Shown: in pieces, positions 18,440-26,792 of the stretch
How the letters are laid out: every line of letters begins with the position of its first letter
Numbering within the stretch: the first letter of the stretch is position 1
Program-made: the position numbers and the translations under genes
The notes under the pieces: model-generated
Told to the model about the DNA's origin: nothing
What the model saw: only the letters and a program-made list of their open reading frames with translations
Databases searched by the model: none
From: Ruoffia tabacinasalis
GTDB lineage: Bacteria > Bacillota > Bacilli > Lactobacillales > Aerococcaceae
Direction of reading: 5' to 3'
Length of the DNA: 64,000 bases
NCBI RefSeq assembly: GCF_042652985.1
Contig: NZ_JBHSHQ010000061.1
Location: forward strand, 1 to 64,000

Positions 18440-18604
18440 ATGGATTCAAAATGGAAAACAGCGATTGTTGCTGTAGGTTTCGCAATCATTTGTCTAAGTA
18501 CAACCGTGGAAAATAATATTCCGACTATTATTACCGGAGTAACATTTGTCTTTTACGGCTGGTATTTACTGAGAAAAGATCGCAAGAAAACAAAGAAAAA
18601 CTAG
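18440..18604 (+). CDS. Small two-helix membrane protein at the end of the lic operon
   Basis: A 54-residue ORF starting MDSKWKTAIVAVGFAIICLS, with two hydrophobic stretches (about residues 7-20 and 27-43) and a very basic C-terminus (RKDRKKTKKN). It begins 1 bp after the EIIC stop and ends just before the operon terminator, so it is probably translated by coupling. I do not recognise the family. It might be a PTS accessory microprotein. Confidence 0.6.
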   Translation: MDSKWKTAIVAVGFAIICLSTTVENNIPTIITGVTFVFYGWYLLRKDRKKTKKN

Positions 18605-18640
18605 ATTAAATACATGACTCTATTAAATTTTTACACGATA

Positions 18641-18677
18641 CCTCCACTTGGTCTTGAGACTGGGTGGAGGATTTGTT
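18641..18677 (+). terminator. Intrinsic terminator of the lic operon
   Basis: CCTCCAC..GTGGAGG forms the stem with additional wobble pairs, followed by a T-rich tract. Confidence 0.75.
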
Positions 18678-18714
18678 TATGAAAGCAATTGTTAATAAAA
18701 GTTTATAAAAACAG

Positions 18715-18742
18715 TTGCAATTTAAAATAGTATAGGTATAAT
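18715..18742 (+). promoter_or_regulatory. Promoter of licT
   Basis: TTGCAA (18715-18720) and TATAAT (18737-18742) are 16 bp apart, just upstream of the RAT. Confidence 0.7.
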
Positions 18743-18752
18743 AACTTTAAAA

Positions 18753-18852
18753 GGATTGTTACTGACTATGCAGGCAAAACCTAAATATATGTAAGTGAAA
18801 GATTTGCTGGGGTGGACCCACTTTTATTTGCATATGTTTAGGTTTTTATTTT
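18753..18852 (+). promoter_or_regulatory. RAT antiterminator plus terminator upstream of licT
   Basis: The RAT (18753-18781) begins GGATTGTTACTG and ends GCAGGCAAAACC, matching the LicT/BglG ribonucleic antiterminator consensus. Its 3' end overlaps the terminator stem AACCTAAATATATG / CATATGTTTAGGTT (to 18846), which is followed by T-rich sequence. Binding of LicT would stabilise the RAT and prevent termination, giving autoregulation. Confidence 0.88.
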
Positions 18853-18875
18853 TGGAAAGGATTGCTAATGGGCTT

Positions 18876-19699
18876 ATGCGGATACAAAAAATTCTAAATA
18901 ACAACGTTGTACAAACAAGTAAAATAATGAAGAATTAATCGTCATGGGACGAGGCATTGGTTTTCAAGGTAAGGTCGGTGATCCCATTGATGAAGAAAAG
19001 ATTCAAAAAACGTTTATATTAAAAGATGACGATTCTATGTTCACGGATATATTTAATGAATTATCGACAGAAGAAATTGACACAGTTTTTATAATTGTAA
19101 GGTTAGCTGAAGAAAAGTTAAAACAAGACTTTGAAAGTCATGTTTACATTACTTTAGGAGACCATTTGCATTATGCAATTGAGAGACAAAAAGAAAATAT
19201 GCCGCTAACAAATCCTTTAGCTTGGGAAGTTAGACGACTTTATAAAACAGAATATCAAATTGGTGTTCAAGCATTAGATATCATTGAAGAACGGACAGGC
19301 GTTCGTCTAGTTGAAACTGAAGCATCGGCCATTGCTTTGCATTTAATCAATGCTCAAAAAGAAGGGCATATGATGGAGCAAACGATGCGCGCGTTAAAAA
19401 TTGTACAAGGTATTTTAAATATCGTGCGATTGCATTTCGGCCATGATTTTGATGAAGATTCCTTTGCGTATCAACGCTTTGTTACACACCTTCAATATTT
19501 CGCTCAAAGAGTGAATTCTAAGTTACAACAAGGATCGAATGATTCATTCTTATATGAACAAGTTCGTGATACTTATCCAGACTCATTTAAATGTTCTGAA
19601 AAGATTAAACAATACATTGAATCGACATATGATTTCCCAGTGGGTCGAGAAGAACAAGTGTATTTAACAATTCATATTCAAAAATTAACAACTAAATAA
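18876..19699 (+). pseudogene. licT: BglG/LicT-family antiterminator, split by a -1 frameshift
   Basis: An RNA-binding antiterminator with an N-terminal CAT domain and two PRDs. Reading from ATG 18876 gives MRIQKILNNNVVQTSK, a perfect LicT N-terminus, then runs into a stop at 18937. The frame beginning EELIVMGRGIGFQGKVGDP carries on to 19699 with PRD1 and PRD2 (conserved His in GDHLHYAI, AIALHLIN and LTIHIQ). One missing base in the AAAA run at about 18921-18924 would restore the full protein of about 274 aa. As written, only a protein from ATG 18944, lacking much of the CAT domain, could be made. It may be a real mutation or a sequencing error, since both target RATs are intact. Confidence 0.8.
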
Positions 19700-19714
19700 A
19701 TCAATCTACTTTAG

Positions 19715-19828
19715 GATTGTTACTGGTCAAGCAGGCAAAACCTAAATAGATAGTATGAATGCACACCCCCATTTTGTGGGATGAGTGTTGTTTGATTCGT
19801 ATTATCTATTTAGGTTTTTTCTTTTGAT
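19715..19828 (+). promoter_or_regulatory. RAT antiterminator plus terminator upstream of bglP
   Basis: The RAT at 19715-19742 (GGATTGTTACTG..GCAGGC) overlaps the left arm of a terminator whose 14-bp stem, ACCTAAATAGATA with TATCTATTTAGGT (to about 19814), precedes six T. It is the same design as the site before licT, so LicT should control read-through into the beta-glucoside permease. Confidence 0.88.
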
Positions 19829-19923
19829 CAAATTCGATGAAAAGGAGGAACATCAAAAAATAAAACTAAATAATATACAGGTAAAGAGACAATCAATGCT
19901 TTAAAAATAAGGAGGAAGAAAAA

Positions 19924-21885
19924 ATGGCAAAAAATTATGATGAACTAGCAAAAGATATTATCGCTCACATTGGTGGGGAAGAGAATGTCCGCGACTTAAG
20001 ACACTGTATTACACGACTAAGATTCCGTTTGAAAGATGAGAGTAAGGCTGATACAGAATACTTAAAAAAACGTGATGGTGTTGTGACGGTTGTTCAAAGT
20101 GGGGGACAATACCAAGTTGTTATCGGTAATCACGTACCCGATGTGTATAATGCCGTCATTAATAATTCAGGTATTGGTGGCGAAGCAAGTACAGAAGATG
20201 ATGGACCTAAAGGGAATTTATTCGATCAATTTATTGATTTGATGTCTGGTTTATTCCAACCATTTTTAGGACCTATGTCTGCAGCCGGTATCTTAAAAGG
20301 TGTCGTAGCTAATCTGGGTGCGTTAGGTATGACTGAAGCCAATGGTGCTTATGCCTTATTAAATGCTGCAGGGGACGGATTCTTCCAATTCTTGCCGTTT
20401 ATGATTGCATTAACAGCAGCGAAACGATTCAAGATGAATCAGTTTACTGCGATGGCCGTGATTGGCGCAATGTTATATCCAACATTAACTAACTTAGCTG
20501 AATTACCTGTGCTTTATACGTTATTCGAAGGAACGGTTATTGAATCTCAAATAACATCTACCTTCTTTGGAATTCCAATTATCTTACCACCAGGTGGTTA
20601 TTATTCAACGGTTATACCAGCTATCTTTGCGATATTTATTGCCTCAAGATTTGAGAAGTGGTTTGCGAAACGCTTGCCAGATACCATTAAAACATTCTTT
20701 ACACCATTCTTTACTCTATTATTAAGTGTTCCGTTATCGATGTTAGTATTTGGACCTGTGGCGACTTGGTTATCTGACTTAATTTGCGCGGCTTTTATTG
20801 CCTTAAATGGCTTTAGTCCAATTTTATTTGGTGTAGTATTAGGTGGCGCGTGGCAAATATTAGTATTATTCGGACTTCACTGGGGACTTGTACCAATTAT
20901 GATCTTACAGGTTGCTCAAAGTGGGATGTCAAATATTGGAGCGGTTATCAACGCGGTTAGTTTTGCGCAAATGGGTGTTATGATCGCGATTTACTTTAAG
21001 ACTAAAGAAGCAAAAGTGAAGCAACTATCTGTTCCAGCGATTATCTCTGCAGCCTTTGGGGTAACGGAACCTGCCATCTACGGATTCTCATTACCAATGC
21101 GTACACCATTTATTATCTCATGTATTGGTGGGGCAATCCAAGGTGCCTTTATCGGAATTACTGGTACGATGATGTACAACATGGCTGGTTTAGGGGTATT
21201 TACAATTCCTGCTTATATTGACCCATCAGGCGTTGATACACGTAGTTTATGGATGTACTTAATGAATATTGCGGTAGCAACTTTAGCTGGTTTTGTATTA
21301 ACAATGTTTACAAAAGTTCCTAAATTATATGAAGATGAAGTAGAAGTAGCAACAACAAACGGTGCAGCTTATAGTGATACAAGTAATGCGAGCCTAATTG
21401 ATGAAACGTCTACAGACGATGGCTTAGCAGCCCAAGAAATTATTGCTAGCCCAATTAGTGGTCAAGCAATGCCATTAAGTGAAGCACCGGACGAAGTATT
21501 CGCAAGTGGTGCAATGGGTAAAGGAATTGCGATTGAACCAACAGAAGGTGTCGTTTATGCGCCAGTTAATGCAACCGTAACAACGATCTTCCCAACAGGA
21601 CATGCGATTGGCTTAACAACAGAGAATGGGGCAGAGATACTCATTCATATTGGTCTAGACACTGTCAATTTAGATGGAAAAGGATTCGAAAAACTTGTTG
21701 AAAACAATCAACAAGTTGAAGCCGGACAAGAGCTAGTTCGTTTCGATATCGATTTAATTAAAGAAGCTGGCTATGAAACTGTTACACCGATTGTTGTGAC
21801 TAATACTGGAAATTATTCAGATGTTCTAGTGACGAATGATTCTGAAATTCAACAAGGTGACTATTTATTCACAACAGTTAAATAG
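19924..21885 (+). CDS. bglP: PTS beta-glucoside permease, fused EIIBCA
   Basis: A 653-residue membrane transporter. Order: EIIB (about 1-90, phospho-Cys28 in RHCITRLRF), EIIC (about 100-460, with GLHWGLVPIMI and GVTEPAIYGF), then EIIA (about 495-653, phospho-His575 in ILIHIGLDTVNLDGKGF). This is the BglP/BglF order. It imports aryl-beta-glucosides such as salicin or arbutin. ATAAGGAGG precedes the start. It is expressed through the LicT-dependent RAT. The EIIA domain closely resembles that of ptsG in this window and could cross-complement it. Confidence 0.9.
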   Translation: MAKNYDELAKDIIAHIGGEENVRDLRHCITRLRFRLKDESKADTEYLKKRDGVVTVVQSGGQYQVVIGNHVPDVYNAVINNSGIGGEASTEDDGPKGNLFDQFIDLMSGLFQPFLGPMSAAGILKGVVANLGALGMTEANGAYALLNAAGDGFFQFLPFMIALTAAKRFKMNQFTAMAVIGAMLYPTLTNLAELPVLYTLFEGTVIESQITSTFFGIPIILPPGGYYSTVIPAIFAIFIASRFEKWFAKRLPDTIKTFFTPFFTLLLSVPLSMLVFGPVATWLSDLICAAFIALNGFSPILFGVVLGGAWQILVLFGLHWGLVPIMILQVAQSGMSNIGAVINAVSFAQMGVMIAIYFKTKEAKVKQLSVPAIISAAFGVTEPAIYGFSLPMRTPFIISCIGGAIQGAFIGITGTMMYNMAGLGVFTIPAYIDPSGVDTRSLWMYLMNIAVATLAGFVLTMFTKVPKLYEDEVEVATTNGAAYSDTSNASLIDETSTDDGLAAQEIIASPISGQAMPLSEAPDEVFASGAMGKGIAIEPTEGVVYAPVNATVTTIFPTGHAIGLTTENGAEILIHIGLDTVNLDGKGFEKLVENNQQVEAGQELVRFDIDLIKEAGYETVTPIVVTNTGNYSDVLVTNDSEIQQGDYLFTTVK

Positions 21886-21901
21886 TTTAAATTCACTTTA
21901 A

Positions 21902-21918
21902 TGTGTCAGTCTTACACA
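21902..21918. promoter_or_regulatory. 17-bp operator, copy 1 (putative RpiR-family site)
   Basis: TGTGTCAGTCTTACACA is an imperfect palindrome (TGTGT.AG.CT.ACACA) found in identical form at 57320-57336 beside the RpiR-family gene. Here it lies 125 bp before the GH1 gene at 22044. The exact repetition suggests one regulator. Confidence 0.65.
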
Positions 21919-21952
21919 AAACCACTCATTTATCTGTGAGTGGATGTGTAAG
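21911..21952 (+). terminator. Hairpin after bglP overlapping the operator
   Basis: CTTACAC pairs with GTGTAAG and CCACTCA with TGAGTGG, making a long interrupted stem. No good T tract follows, so termination may be weak. The left arm is part of the 17-bp operator. Confidence 0.5.
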
Positions 21953-22043
21953 GCATTTCAATAATAGGCAAATACTAGAGAGTGACGACTAAAAAAGTTA
22001 CAATAGCATTGTAGGGTTACAAAGACAACAAGGAGGAATGGAA

Positions 22044-23483
22044 ATGGGATTTAGAGATGATTTCTTATGGGGAGGCGCAACTGCTGCGAACCAATGTGAA
22101 GGTGGATATGATGAAGGTGGCCGTGGTTTAGCCAATGTGGATGTTGTTCCCATTGGAGAAGACCGTGGACCAATTATTACCGGACAAATGAAGCATTTAG
22201 ATTTTGATGATGCGCATTTTTATCCAGCAAAAAAAGCGATTGACATGTACCATCATTTTAAAGAGGATATTGCTTTATTCGCTGAGATGGGCTTGAAGAC
22301 ATACCGCTTTAGTATTGCTTGGACGCGTATCTTCCCTAAAGGTGACGAGCAGGAGCCAAATGAAGCAGGGCTTAAATTCTATGAAGAATTAATCGATGAA
22401 TTACTCAAATATGACATCGAACCGCTTGTGACAATTACTCATTTCGATATGCCAATTCATTTAATTCAAGAATACGGTGGCTGGAGAAATCGTGAAGTTG
22501 TAGACTTTTACGAACGTTTAGTGACTGTTCTATTCAATCGCTTTAAAGGAAAAGTAAAATACTGGCTAACATTTAACGAAATTAATATGATCTTACATGC
22601 GCCATTTATGGGAGCGGGACTTGTATTTGAAGAAGGTGAGAATCAAGAACAAGTGAAATATATTGTTGCTCATCACGAACTACTCGCAAGTGCCATCGCA
22701 ACGAAAGTAGCTCATGAAGTTGATCCTGAGAATATGGTCGGTTGTATGATTGCGGCTGGACAATATTATCCAAATACACCAAATCCAGCAGATGTTCGCC
22801 AAGCACAAATGGATAACCAAGAGAACTATTTCTTTATCGATGTACAATCACGTGGGGAATACCCAGCGTATGCACTCAAACAATTAGAGCGTGAAGGTAT
22901 TGAGATACCTTTCGAAGAAGGCGATAAAGAGTTATTAAAAGAGCATACGGTTGACTTTATATCATTCTCTTATTACTCATCACGTGTATCGTCTGCTGAT
23001 CCGAAAGTAAACGAGAAGACGGAAGGGAATATTTTTGCATCAGTGAAGAACCCATATTTGGAAGCAAGTGAGTGGGGATGGCAAATTGATCCATTAGGAT
23101 TCCGAATTACAATGAACGAATTATACGACCGTTACCAAAAACCGTTATTCGTTGTTGAAAATGGACTAGGAGCTATTGATACTCCTGATGCAGACGGAAA
23201 TATTGTAGATGATTACCGAATCGACTACTTAAAACAACACGTGGAGACAATGAAAGAAGCCGTTGAATTAGACGGCGTTGATTTACTTGGTTACACAACT
23301 TGGGGTGTCATTGATTTAGTGTCAGCAGGTACGGGAGAAATGAAGAAGCGCTACGGCTTCATCTACGTTGACCGGGATAATGAAGGAAACGGTACGTTAG
23401 CCCGTTCTAAGAAAAAATCTTTTGACTGGTATAAACAAGTAATTGAGTCAAATGGAGAGGACTTAGATTATACGAAAGGTTAA
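22044..23483 (+). CDS. GH1 6-phospho-beta-glucosidase (third)
   Basis: A 479-residue GH1 enzyme starting MGFRDDFLWGGATAANQ. ATG 22044 is chosen because AGGAGG (22031-22036) is 7 nt away; the ATG at 22038 is too close. Acid/base Glu179 is in FNEIN and nucleophile Glu372 in VVENGLG. MKKRYGFIYVD provides the phosphate-binding Lys and Tyr. It is of the BglH/AscB-like subgroup with a longer N-terminal insert. It heads a four-gene unit (GH1, phosphatase, HAD, GH1), and the upstream operator ties it to the RpiR regulator. Confidence 0.88.
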   Translation: MGFRDDFLWGGATAANQCEGGYDEGGRGLANVDVVPIGEDRGPIITGQMKHLDFDDAHFYPAKKAIDMYHHFKEDIALFAEMGLKTYRFSIAWTRIFPKGDEQEPNEAGLKFYEELIDELLKYDIEPLVTITHFDMPIHLIQEYGGWRNREVVDFYERLVTVLFNRFKGKVKYWLTFNEINMILHAPFMGAGLVFEEGENQEQVKYIVAHHELLASAIATKVAHEVDPENMVGCMIAAGQYYPNTPNPADVRQAQMDNQENYFFIDVQSRGEYPAYALKQLEREGIEIPFEEGDKELLKEHTVDFISFSYYSSRVSSADPKVNEKTEGNIFASVKNPYLEASEWGWQIDPLGFRITMNELYDRYQKPLFVVENGLGAIDTPDADGNIVDDYRIDYLKQHVETMKEAVELDGVDLLGYTTWGVIDLVSAGTGEMKKRYGFIYVDRDNEGNGTLARSKKKSFDWYKQVIESNGEDLDYTKG

Positions 23484-23514
23484 TTTAGATCGATTTTTGT
23501 AAAGGAGAGAGGAT

Positions 23515-24093
23515 ATGTCACGATTATATTTAATGCGGCATGGTCAAACTTTATTCAATGAGTTAAAACGAATTCAAGGAGCCTGCGATTCACCACTAAC
23601 AGACTTAGGTAAATCACAAGCCGAAGAGGCTAAAAAGTATTTCGAGAGTGAGTCACTTTCCTTTTCGGGTCTTTATTCATCAACCCAAGAGCGTGCGTCT
23701 GATACATTAGAAATTGTGAAGCCAGATGAGGCTTATACGCGTCTGAAAGGTTTAAAAGAATGGAACTTTGGTATCTATGAAGGGTCTCCAGAATACTTGA
23801 ATCCACCCGCTCAAGAAGGGCAAGAAAGTTATGGGGATTACTTCAAGACATATGGTGGTGAATCAGTGACTGAAGTTGAGGAGCGCATGTCTGAAACTTT
23901 AACAGAGTTGATGAAACAACATCGAGATGGGAATGTTTTAGCGGTGAGTCATGGAGGTGCTTTGTATGCTTTTTATTTAAAATGGCGCAAAGCAGAAGAC
24001 ATTCGTCCGAGCTTCTCAAATTGCTGTATCTTAGTGTATGACTATGAAGATGGGAAATTTGATCTGGTCGAGAGTATCAATCCCGGACAATAA
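23515..24093 (+). CDS. Histidine phosphatase family protein (phosphoglycerate-mutase-like)
   Basis: A 192-residue cytosolic phosphatase with the phospho-His motif LMRHGQTLFNE at residues 5-15, ERASDT around residue 62 and the second catalytic His in VLAVSHGGALY (about 145-155). A PhoE/GpmB-type broad phosphatase is likely. AAAGGAGAGAGG precedes the ATG. It lies between two GH1 genes and 10 bp before the HAD gene, suggesting dephosphorylation of sugar-phosphate products, which is inference from context. Confidence 0.85.
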   Translation: MSRLYLMRHGQTLFNELKRIQGACDSPLTDLGKSQAEEAKKYFESESLSFSGLYSSTQERASDTLEIVKPDEAYTRLKGLKEWNFGIYEGSPEYLNPPAQEGQESYGDYFKTYGGESVTEVEERMSETLTELMKQHRDGNVLAVSHGGALYAFYLKWRKAEDIRPSFSNCCILVYDYEDGKFDLVESINPGQ

Positions 24094-24103
24094 GGAGAAT
24101 TAT

Positions 24104-24934
24104 GTGAGCAAATATATTTTTTTAGATGTAGATGGGACATTAGTGACGTATGAAAACCACTTGCCGGACTCTGCAGTCAAAGCAATTAAAGCGGCGCAAG
24201 CTAAGGGGCATAAAGTGTATACAGTCACAGGTCGCAGTAAGGCTGAGATGTATCAAGAGATTTTAAATATTGGTTTTGACGGTTATATAGGTGGTAATGG
24301 GAATTATATTGAAAGTGACGATGAAGTACTTGCACACCGTACTCTAACCGCTGAAGATACCAATCGTATTGTTAATTGGTTACATGAGCGGGGGCTGGAA
24401 TTTTATTTAGAAGCTAACAGCGGTCTTTACGCGAGTAAACATTTTGAAGAGCGGGGCTTGCAGACAATGAGAGACTACGTTGCATACAAAGGCCATGCGG
24501 ATGAGGGAATGACGGTTCGAAAAGCCTTTCCGGAAATGTTATTTGGTGAAGACTTGAATCGCTCTGATATTAATAAGATTAGTTTTATTCTTGATAGCTA
24601 CCAAGATTTTAAAGAAGCGGAAGCAGAATTTTCCGACTTTAAAGTAGGTACTTGGGGTGGTCGAGGCGAGAAAGCTTTATTTGGAGATATTGCTTTAGCT
24701 GGAATTAATAAACAGACGGCGTTGGATTTCTTATTGAAGGAAAAAGGCGTTGACCGTAAAGAGACGATTGCATTTGGGGACGCAAATGTTGATATTCCCA
24801 TGCTTGAGTTTTGTGATGTAGGTGTAGCAATGGGGAGCGGCGGTGATGGCATTAAAGCCATGGCAGATTACGTGACTGATGCTACTGAAGAAGATGGTTT
24901 ATATAATGCATTTAAGCATTTCGATTTAATTTAA
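24104..24934 (+). CDS. Cof-type HAD-IIB family hydrolase
   Basis: A 276-residue phosphatase with the HAD nucleophile motif FLDVDGTLV (residues 6-14), the TVTGRSKAEM motif II region and the C-terminal FGDANVDIPML motif IV. The C2B cap between them is typical of sugar-phosphatases. The start is GTG 24104, with AAGGAGA 6 nt before; the longer open frame (from 24038) overlaps the preceding gene and has no site. It probably acts on hexose phosphates released by the flanking 6-phospho-beta-glucosidases. Confidence 0.85.
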   Translation: MSKYIFLDVDGTLVTYENHLPDSAVKAIKAAQAKGHKVYTVTGRSKAEMYQEILNIGFDGYIGGNGNYIESDDEVLAHRTLTAEDTNRIVNWLHERGLEFYLEANSGLYASKHFEERGLQTMRDYVAYKGHADEGMTVRKAFPEMLFGEDLNRSDINKISFILDSYQDFKEAEAEFSDFKVGTWGGRGEKALFGDIALAGINKQTALDFLLKEKGVDRKETIAFGDANVDIPMLEFCDVGVAMGSGGDGIKAMADYVTDATEEDGLYNAFKHFDLI

Positions 24935-24950
24935 AAAGGAGAGTTAATAA

Positions 24951-26372
24951 ATGACTGAAACAGTATTTCCAAAAGGATTTTTATGGGGTGGGGCAACGGC
25001 GGCCAACCAATATGAAGGTGCCTATAATGAAGACGGTAAAGGCTTAAGCGTTCAAGACGTGATGCCTAATGGAATCACGACACCGCCAACTGAGGAACCG
25101 ACGGAAGATAATTTGAAATTAGTTGGGATTGATTTTTATCACCGCTATAAAGAAGATATCAAATTATTTGCAGAGATGGGCTTTAAGACGTATCGGACTT
25201 CGATCGCTTGGTCACGTATTTTCCCTAAAGGGGATGAGGCGGAGCCAAATGAAGCGGGTCTAGCCTTTTATGATGCGGTCTTTGACGAATGTCTGAAATA
25301 TGGTATCGAGCCCTTAGTAACGCTATCGCATTATGAAACACCGCTTCATTTAGCACGTGAATACAATGGTTGGGCGAGTCGTGATTTAATCGGCTTTTAC
25401 GAACGTTATGTGACAACGGTTTTCAACCGCTATAAAGATAAGGTAAAATACTGGTTAACATTCAACGAAATTAACTCGGTATTGCATGCGCCATTTATGA
25501 GTGGTGGAATTAGCACACCTAAAGAAGAGTTGTCAGAACAAGATTTATATCAAGCAGTGCATCATGAATTAGTGGCGAGTGCATCAGCAACTAAAATCGC
25601 ACACGAAATTAACCCTGATTTCCAAATCGGATGTATGGTGCTTGCGATGCCGGCGTATCCGATGACACCAAACCCTGAGGATGTATTAGCAGCCCGTAAA
25701 TTTGAAAATAATAACTTCTTATTCTCAGACATCCATGTTCGCGGTGAGTATCCTGGTTACGCAAAACGCTTATTCAAAGAAAAAGGGATTGACATTGACT
25801 TTGCTGAAGGTGATGCAGAATTATTAAAAGAAAACACAGTGGACTTTATTTCATTCAGTTACTACATGAGTGCAGCAATGGCACATAATATGGAAGAATA
25901 TGATTCTGGTGAAGGAAATATTATGGGTGGGATCAATAACCCTTACTTAGAAAGTTCTGAATGGGGATGGCAAATCGACCCAGTTGGATTACGCATTGTG
26001 CTAAATGACTTCTGGGATCGTTACCAAAAACCACTATTCATCGTAGAAAACGGTCTAGGTGCTAAGGATGTTCTAGTTGAAGGTGCCGACGGAGAGATGA
26101 CAGTAGAAGATGATTACCGAATTAACTATCTGAAACAACATTTACAACAAGTGGGTGAAGCAATCAAAGATGGTGTGGACTTAATGGGTTACACAACTTG
26201 GGGTTGTATCGACTTAGTTTCAGCTTCAACGGCTCAACTAAGTAAACGTTACGGCTTTATCTACGTAGACCGCAATGACGACGGATCAGGTACATTAAAT
26301 CGCTACAAGAAAAAGTCATTTGACTGGTATAAAGAAGTAATCTCGACAAACGGCGAAAGTTTATACAAATAA
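24951..26372 (+). CDS. GH1 6-phospho-beta-glucosidase (fourth)
   Basis: A 473-residue GH1 enzyme close to the third copy: the same VFPKGFLWGGATAANQYEG start, Glu173 in FNEIN as acid/base, Glu366 in VENGLG as nucleophile, and SKRYGFIYVDRN for phosphate binding. The similarity of the two over the full length suggests an old duplication within this operon, probably with different aglycone preference. AAAAGGAGAG precedes the start and an intrinsic terminator follows. Confidence 0.88.
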   Translation: MTETVFPKGFLWGGATAANQYEGAYNEDGKGLSVQDVMPNGITTPPTEEPTEDNLKLVGIDFYHRYKEDIKLFAEMGFKTYRTSIAWSRIFPKGDEAEPNEAGLAFYDAVFDECLKYGIEPLVTLSHYETPLHLAREYNGWASRDLIGFYERYVTTVFNRYKDKVKYWLTFNEINSVLHAPFMSGGISTPKEELSEQDLYQAVHHELVASASATKIAHEINPDFQIGCMVLAMPAYPMTPNPEDVLAARKFENNNFLFSDIHVRGEYPGYAKRLFKEKGIDIDFAEGDAELLKENTVDFISFSYYMSAAMAHNMEEYDSGEGNIMGGINNPYLESSEWGWQIDPVGLRIVLNDFWDRYQKPLFIVENGLGAKDVLVEGADGEMTVEDDYRINYLKQHLQQVGEAIKDGVDLMGYTTWGCIDLVSASTAQLSKRYGFIYVDRNDDGSGTLNRYKKKSFDWYKEVISTNGESLYK

Positions 26373-26381
26373 ATTTAAGGA

Positions 26382-26417
26382 AGCTATCTACTTTTTAGAG
26401 TAGGTGGCTTTTTTGAT
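26382..26417 (+). terminator. Intrinsic terminator after the GH1 operon
   Basis: AGCTATCTACT pairs with AGTAGGTGGCT (one wobble) and is followed by six T. Confidence 0.75.
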
Positions 26418-26436
26418 GGGAAAGTTAGGAAACATG

Positions 26437-26630
26437 CATTCGAAAAAGATTTGAGTGCTCGATTTCGACTAAACGATCATTCGAAAAAGATTTGAGTGCT
26501 CGATTTCGACTAAACGATCATTCGAAAAATATTCGAGTGCTCGATTCCGGCTAAACGATCATTCGAAAAATATTCGAATGCTCGATTCCGGCTAAACGAT
26601 CATTCGAAAAATATTCGAATGCTCGATTCC
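26437..26630. repeat. Tandem hairpin repeat array, family B copy 1 (five units)
   Basis: Units start CATTCGAAAAA at 26437, 26478, 26519, 26560 and 26601, a strict 41-bp period. Each contains the dyad TCGAGTGCTCGA and a TTCGAA palindrome; the joint reads TAAACGAT. A second array of the same family lies at 30163-30397, on the other side of the mannose PTS operon. Confidence 0.92.
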
Positions 26631-26690
26631 ACAATTTAAACAGCCCACCCAGTCAACCCCACTTATTTCCAAGCAAAATCCACCAAACTT

Positions 26691-26710
26691 TTATGAATAA
26701 TTATTCATAA
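26691..26710. promoter_or_regulatory. Perfect 20-bp palindrome upstream of the mannose PTS
   Basis: TTATGAATAATTATTCATAA is a perfect inverted repeat 83 bp before manL. Its size suits a dimeric repressor or activator site. No regulator gene is adjacent. Confidence 0.5.
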
Positions 26711-26725
26711 TTTACTAGCTAACCT

Positions 26726-26740
26726 TTGTAACCGTTTTCC
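26726..26740 (+). promoter_or_regulatory. Candidate cre (CcpA) site of the man operon
   Basis: TTGTAACCGTTTTCC matches the cre consensus WTGNAANCGNWNNCW at 14 of 15 positions and includes the central CG. It lies about 50 bp before manL. Confidence 0.5.
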
Positions 26741-26792
26741 CAGAGTGGTAAACTTTTCATGTAATGCATTATTGAGTAGAGGAGGAAGAAAG

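Noticed and set aside
18854..18895. Second RAT-like element (GGATTGCTAATGGG..) just before licT
   Set aside because: It shares only the first bases with the RAT, cannot close the GG/CC stem and has no terminator; it overlaps the licT start.
26640..26792. Sigma-54 promoter for the mannose PTS
   Set aside because: No TGGCAC-N5-TTGC element was found and no LevR/ManR gene is nearby.
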